In this document: positions 7,483 through 10,031 of the stretch, one piece after another
Numbering within the stretch: the first letter of the stretch is position 1
Layout of the letters: the number at the start of each line of letters is the position of its first letter
Assembly: GCA_034696485.1 (NCBI GenBank)
Contig: JAQIWT010001635.1
Location: 1 to 10,031, forward strand
DNA from: Isohypsibius dastychi
Lineage: Eukaryota > Tardigrada > Eutardigrada > Parachela > Isohypsibiidae
Length of the DNA: 10,031 nucleotides
Reading direction: 5' to 3'
Made by a program: the position numbers and the translations under genes
Notes under the pieces: model-generated
What the model saw: only the letters and a program-made list of their open reading frames with translations
Told to the model about the DNA's origin: nothing
Database searches by the model: none

Positions 7483-7826
7483 CAAAAGACCTCGAGGTTT
7501 TTTGCAGGTATATTTTGCGCTGGTTTTTCGCTGCTCAGATTGCCCTGTAGTAATAATTTATTTTGACAGATAAATGATTCCGTGGCATCGAACAAAGTCA
7601 AGTTCAGTACGTGAGCTATACTTAATCCATCTTTTGCCATGCCCGAATCGAGCTGCGGTACCTCAAAGATGAACCGTTGCTGCCCGGTTATCAGTTCGTT
7701 CCGAACAGAAACTGCGACAGAAGAAAAATGTTTCATAAATTTCCACTTGAGCGATTGTTTCAGAATATACAGCTGTATGTTCTGAGGCAGCAGTGACAGG
7801 GGCAGGTTCATCAAGGTTGAAAAATT
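7482..7826 (-). pseudogene. Candidate terminal exon of an unrecognised gene, possibly with a one-base frameshift
   Basis: On the minus strand a good 3' splice site (tgtattttgcag) ends at 7827 and is followed by 114 sense codons to TGA at 7482-7484, with no start codon needed. Up to about 7715 a second frame is also open and looks more protein-like (NLDEPAPVTAASEHT, then AVYSETIAQVEIYE). After that the first frame looks better (RNELITGQQRFIFE, then GLSIAHVLNLTLFDATE). Dropping one T from the ATTTTTC run (minus strand, about 7725) would join the two better halves. I recognise no family. The stop codon touches the hairpin at 7449-7482. The strand is opposite to the calpain-like gene, so if both are real they diverge. 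Confidence 0.38.
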
Positions 7827-7829
7827 CTG

Positions 7830-8168
7830 CAAAATACAAAAAAACGCTCAGCGAGCAAATAACGAAGTGTTCATAACGAATTCCCACGGACACAAGAACA
7901 ATTTTGGTTTTTTCGTCTTGTTCACAGTAAAAGATGTAAACTGAAAGAAGATGACCATAGATTTCGTAACCAACGTGATTCCGACAGAATATGACAGAGG
8001 AGAGAAACTGCGCTCCAATAATCCTCCAATAATGAACTCCAGCTATCCATCAACGATTGTTAATACCGGGTGGCGTTTGTCTTTTTGGCTTCACGTCGAT
8101 TTGGAACAGAATTCGGCAGCTGAACATATCATGAATTAACTCACACAACGCAGCTCATAGGCTTGCAG
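7830..8168. other. Spacer between the minus-strand candidate and the calpain-like gene
   Basis: The plus strand has one strong acceptor (ggttttttcgtcttgttcacag, ending 7927) followed by a 13-codon stretch (KRCKLKEDDHRF) that would join exon A in phase. Its donor is poor, so I leave it unassigned. The 62-codon frame at 7951-8139 has no calpain character. Confidence 0.35.
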
Positions 8169-8352
8169 GACGAAGCTGGCGGGCTTTGTACACGGGAGGG
8201 TACAGTATATCTGATAAGATGCCGGATCAAGTTATTTTCCAGTGGAATGTCCAACCAGGCCGTTACCTAATCATTCCTCGAAGAATGAACCGAGAGGAAG
8301 AAGATTGTCCGTACTTCCTTCGAATTTGTTTTCAGACGAGCGCCACTATGAG
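8169..8352 (+). CDS. Calpain-like exon A: second half of the C2-like domain III
   Basis: The exon opens after the 3' splice site ggcttgcag and closes before a good donor (ATGAG|gtaagc). The first two bases complete a split codon; the 60 full codons start at 8171. A ttttccag inside, ending at 8242, looks like another acceptor. I read through it because the residues before it (MPDQVIFQ) occupy the place of the 'reV..rF' strand that precedes PGxY in calpains. The preceding exon is not certain. A candidate at 7928-7967, after the strong acceptor tcgtcttgttcacag, would join in phase but uses a weak donor (gtaacc). Confidence 0.68.
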
Positions 8353-9974
8353 GTAAGCATGCATCTGAGGTACAGTGCCTAAATATTCTCGAACTTTTCG
8401 ATGTTCCGGTAAAGCACCCTGTTGCGCAATAGTTGATACGTTTCATATTTATTTCATACTTCCATACGTTTTGACATCGACTCCAGGCTAGGTCGAGGAC
8501 GAACACTAGATCCCCCGCTCTGGCAGGGGGGGGGGGCAAAAAATATGAATTTGAGTTTACATGACACTTGGTCTTGGTCAACTGACGTCACTTCTTTGAA
8601 CCAGTCTGCTAGTTCAAAGAGATATAGGAAGGTCACTCCACATGCCCGTAATTCCTCCCCCCCCCCCCCCCAGGGCAGAACCTGTGGAAACTTCACAATT
8701 TCTTAACAGATAGGATTCACAGTGGTAGTGTTCACTAGTCAGGCAGGGCGAAACTTCAAGTTCAGAACTTCTCAAGACGAGCTTCGTGACTCGTCTGGAG
8801 AAGCTATGCCAGCCCACAAAACTTCTCTCCGCCAACCTGGGAAAAGTCTCGTCGTGGGAGGAGCTAAGAGTTCTGAGTGAAGTTTTACTGGTGAACACTT
8901 CTACTTCATGACGTTAAACGTGCGTTGCTCACGTACCAAGCACAAGCACTTTGTCTGTGACGGGGTGGGAGTGGACCGTGTGATGGCCAGCCTAAGAGAA
9001 GGCTGGCCTTATGAGGGTTAGATTTACACTCATGTTGTGTAATAGAGGGCCAGAAGACTTTTTTCAAGGCTTTCATCGCTTCCGTGTAGATACGAGCTCG
9101 ATGCGAGACCGTGCATCTAGTACCTCCCACCCTCGTAGTTCTACTCCATTCTCTTGTTGCTTCACCTCGAATTGTACGATAGAGTGAAAATCCGGGTAAT
9201 CAGTCAGGACTCTCAAAGTGGCTTTCAATTCATTCTAAGATATCTCCCATTTAGTAAGATGACATTCATGCCTGTCAATCTGTCATGAACAAAACAACAG
9301 CGAAGATGAATTTGTTCTCGGCAGGTTGCTGTGGTAAATTAGAGGTGACAGTTTTATTATAGGGAAGTGGATGATGTTTTTGCGTACAATATAGACGAAA
9401 AAAAGTATGAGGTATGTTCCATATTACTGCATCTTGATTTACTTCAGTTATAAAATCGAAAACTTGTGTTCTTTAGGAGGATTTGTTGAAAAGGCCCTTC
9501 GTTGTTCCAGTCGAGGGACAATTTGCAAGCGACGGGATTGGAAAACTTGATTTCGCAATGATATTTGGAAAACATTTCGGCCAACCTGGTAGGTAATTTT
9601 GTGATATAATCACGTTTACACGGGTCTCCGCACCTTGGGGATGGGGTGGGGGGGGGGGGGGCTAAAAAAACTAGAATGGAACTTAAATACGTAGAGCCAA
9701 ATTCATCTTCCTTTCGTTATTAACCACAATCTAGCCCGCTCTGGCATGTGCCAGGTCTGAGGGACGTTTTTTTCGTTGGCGTTCTCTTATGTTTGAGTTT
9801 TCTTCAGTTAACTGTGATTTGAAGCGTATGACTAATGTGTCAGACATTGAGTTTGATTTGGATGTATTTGTAGAGTTCCCCTTCGACGGATTCACACCGG
9901 AGACTTTGCGTGTTGCGTTTATGTTCGCGGACTTGGACAAAAATCGTGTTATATCTAGTGTTGGCACGATATGA
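8169..9974 (+). CDS. Calpain-like gene, 3' part (C2-like domain plus degenerate EF-hand-like C-terminus), 4 exons
   Basis: Calpains are calcium-dependent cytosolic cysteine proteases with a catalytic core, a C2-like domain III that binds membranes and calcium, and often a C-terminal penta-EF-hand domain. Exons at 8169-8352, 9363-9411, 9477-9588 and 9808-9974 join in one frame through three GT-AG introns to give about 169 codons and a TGA stop. Numbering from the first full codon at 8171, residues 27-52 (VQPGRYLIIP, then EEED, then YFLRI) match the signature at the end of calpain domain III, PG-x-Y-x-hydrophobic-P followed by an acidic turn and FLLR. Near the C-terminus, DIEFDLDVFVEF followed by ETLRVAFMFADLDKN resembles the last EF-hands of a penta-EF domain. 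The Cys-His-Asn protease domain is not visible upstream, so this is either the 3' end of a longer gene or a fragment. The family call is made from remembered signatures, not a search. Confidence 0.68.
8526..8536 (+). repeat. G11 homopolymer
   Basis: Eleven Gs follow cccgctctggca. The same twelve-base lead-in occurs again at 9734-9745 without the G run. Confidence 0.9.
8657..8671 (+). repeat. C15 homopolymer
   Basis: Fifteen Cs are followed by agggcagaacc. Read on the other strand, the flank (ttctgccct then G15) resembles the flank of the G11 run 120 bases upstream, so the pair forms a loose inverted repeat. Confidence 0.9.
8725..8904. mobile_element. Foldback (inverted-repeat) element, MITE-like
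   Basis: The left end gtagtgttcactagt (8725-8739) pairs with the right end actggtgaacacttctac (8887-8904) with few mismatches. Inside, gaaacttcaagttcagaactt pairs loosely with aagagttctgagtgaagtttt, after a short unpaired stretch (about 8740-8748) in the left arm. The centre carries another small inverted repeat, gacgag (8776-8781) with ctcgtc (8790-8795). A non-autonomous foldback inserted in the intron is the simplest reading. No clear target-site duplication or transposase is visible. Confidence 0.5.
8985..9008. repeat. Perfect 9-bp hairpin
   Basis: ggccagcct (8985-8993) pairs exactly with aggctggcc (9000-9008) around the six-base loop aagaga. It is GC-rich against an AT-rich background and would fold in the intron RNA. 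No function is evident. Confidence 0.85.
9363..9411 (+). CDS. Calpain-like exon B: linker after the C2-like domain
   Basis: A 49-base exon between ttttattatag and a GAG|gtatgt donor. Its first base completes an arginine codon with the AG that ends exon A, and the other 48 bases encode EVDDVFAYNIDEKKYE. The acidic, charged composition suits the linker between domain III and the EF-hand region. The exact phase match on both sides supports the exon. Confidence 0.65.
9477..9588 (+). CDS. Calpain-like exon C: EF-hand-like segment
   Basis: This exon lies between gttctttag and CCTG|gtaggt and begins in phase 0. It encodes 37 residues including SDGIGKLDF, which resembles the second half of an EF-hand calcium loop (D-G-x-G-K-L). 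The first half of the loop lacks the usual acidic positions, so calcium binding is doubtful. The donor at 9589 is the one that keeps frame into exon D. The alternative GTAG|gtaatt at 9593 would run into a stop codon. Confidence 0.65.
9637..9661 (+). repeat. G-run with G-quadruplex potential in intron C-D
   Basis: GGGG-at-GGGG-t followed by 14 Gs (9648-9661) satisfies the usual four-G-tract pattern on the sense strand of the calpain-like transcript, within the 219-base intron between exons C and D. Confidence 0.85.
9808..9974 (+). CDS. Calpain-like exon D: C-terminal EF-hand-like end
   Basis: The exon follows the strong acceptor gagttttcttcag. The G that ends exon C plus TT gives valine, then 54 codons run to TGA at 9972-9974. 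The pattern F-D-x-D-x-F-V followed by E-T-L-x-x-A-F-x-F-x-D-x-D-K-N matches the last two helices and loop of penta-EF-hand calpains, but the chain ends about ten residues earlier than is usual after that loop. Either the end is short or a further splice occurs. No AATAAA is visible before the window ends. Confidence 0.6.
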
Positions 9975-10031
9975 TATAAATATCGATATTTCGATATGAT
10001 ATTGATATATCGATATTTTTTTCGGGATATT
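9966..10031 (+). repeat. ATATCGATAT-type low-complexity tract at right edge
   Basis: Repeated gatat and atcgatat units, many self-complementary, begin just before the TGA stop of the calpain-like frame and continue to about 10016. The tract may have altered the end of that gene. Confidence 0.75.

Larger units (their letters stand above)
8353..9362 (+). other. Intron A-B of the calpain-like gene (1,010 bases) with inserted repeats
   Basis: This is much longer than the other two introns (65 and 219 bases). It contains a G11 run (8526-8536), a C15 run (8657-8671), a foldback (8725-8904) and a perfect 9-bp hairpin (8985-9008). Minus-strand open frames here are incidental. I see no additional exon that would be needed, because exons A and B join in phase. 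Confidence 0.55.

Noticed and set aside
8267-8898. Three overlapping minus-strand frames of 80-104 codons
   Set aside because: They lie opposite the calpain-like exon A and across G/C homopolymers and the intronic foldback. The glycine and proline runs come from the homopolymers.
8906-9130. 74-codon minus-strand frame
   Set aside because: It crosses the 9-bp hairpin in the intron, has no similarity I recognise and no splice support.

Overview
This looks like a stretch of an animal nuclear genome: AT-rich, gene-poor, with spliced coding exons, pyrimidine-rich 3' splice sites, long homopolymer runs and many small decayed repeats. I see no bacterial signals (operons, ribosome binding sites) and no rRNA, tRNA or CRISPR. 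The phylum cannot be fixed from this window. An invertebrate is likely. The one recognisable gene is a calpain that appears to keep a C-terminal EF-hand-like region, which fits arthropods or flatworms better than nematodes, whose calpains mostly lack it (family knowledge; inference).

The best-supported feature is the 3' part of a calpain-like gene on the + strand, about 8169-9974. It has four exons (8169-8352, 9363-9411, 9477-9588, 9808-9974) whose three junctions all keep frame. It encodes the second half of a calpain C2-like (domain III) fold, a linker, and a region resembling the end of a penta-EF-hand domain. I find no protease-domain exon upstream, so this is a 3' part or a fragment. Its introns hold G/C homopolymers, a G-quadruplex motif, a foldback element and a strong hairpin.

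From 1 to about 7830 there is no recognisable gene, but several short coding-like stretches sit next to good splice signals: + strand 290-360, 1132-1922, 2149-2400, 2925-3083, 3721-3900, 4217-4486 and 6897-7012, and - strand 7482-7826. Four of them (1132-1922, 2149-2400, 3721-3900, 7482-7826) read through as longer frames only if one base is removed, usually from a short homopolymer. This suggests decayed genes or one-base insertion errors. Stop-free runs of 30-40 codons are common by chance, so each is low confidence.

The remainder is repeat-rich: a C/T-rich microsatellite (130-203), a 3 x 14 bp tandem (2079-2117), a foldback (2548-2702), an 84-bp tandem (3106-3264), a 52-bp tandem with internal hairpins (4654-4757), a decayed ~116-bp tandem (4794-5110), a C16 run, an ATTCATTGA-type tract (5252-5332), and an AT-rich ATCGAT-type tract at the right edge. 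Two copies of a 15-bp G6-containing motif, each joined to a different hairpin, lie about 6.3 kb apart in opposite orientation (1087-1121 and 7436-7482). These are the most unusual unexplained structure in the window.
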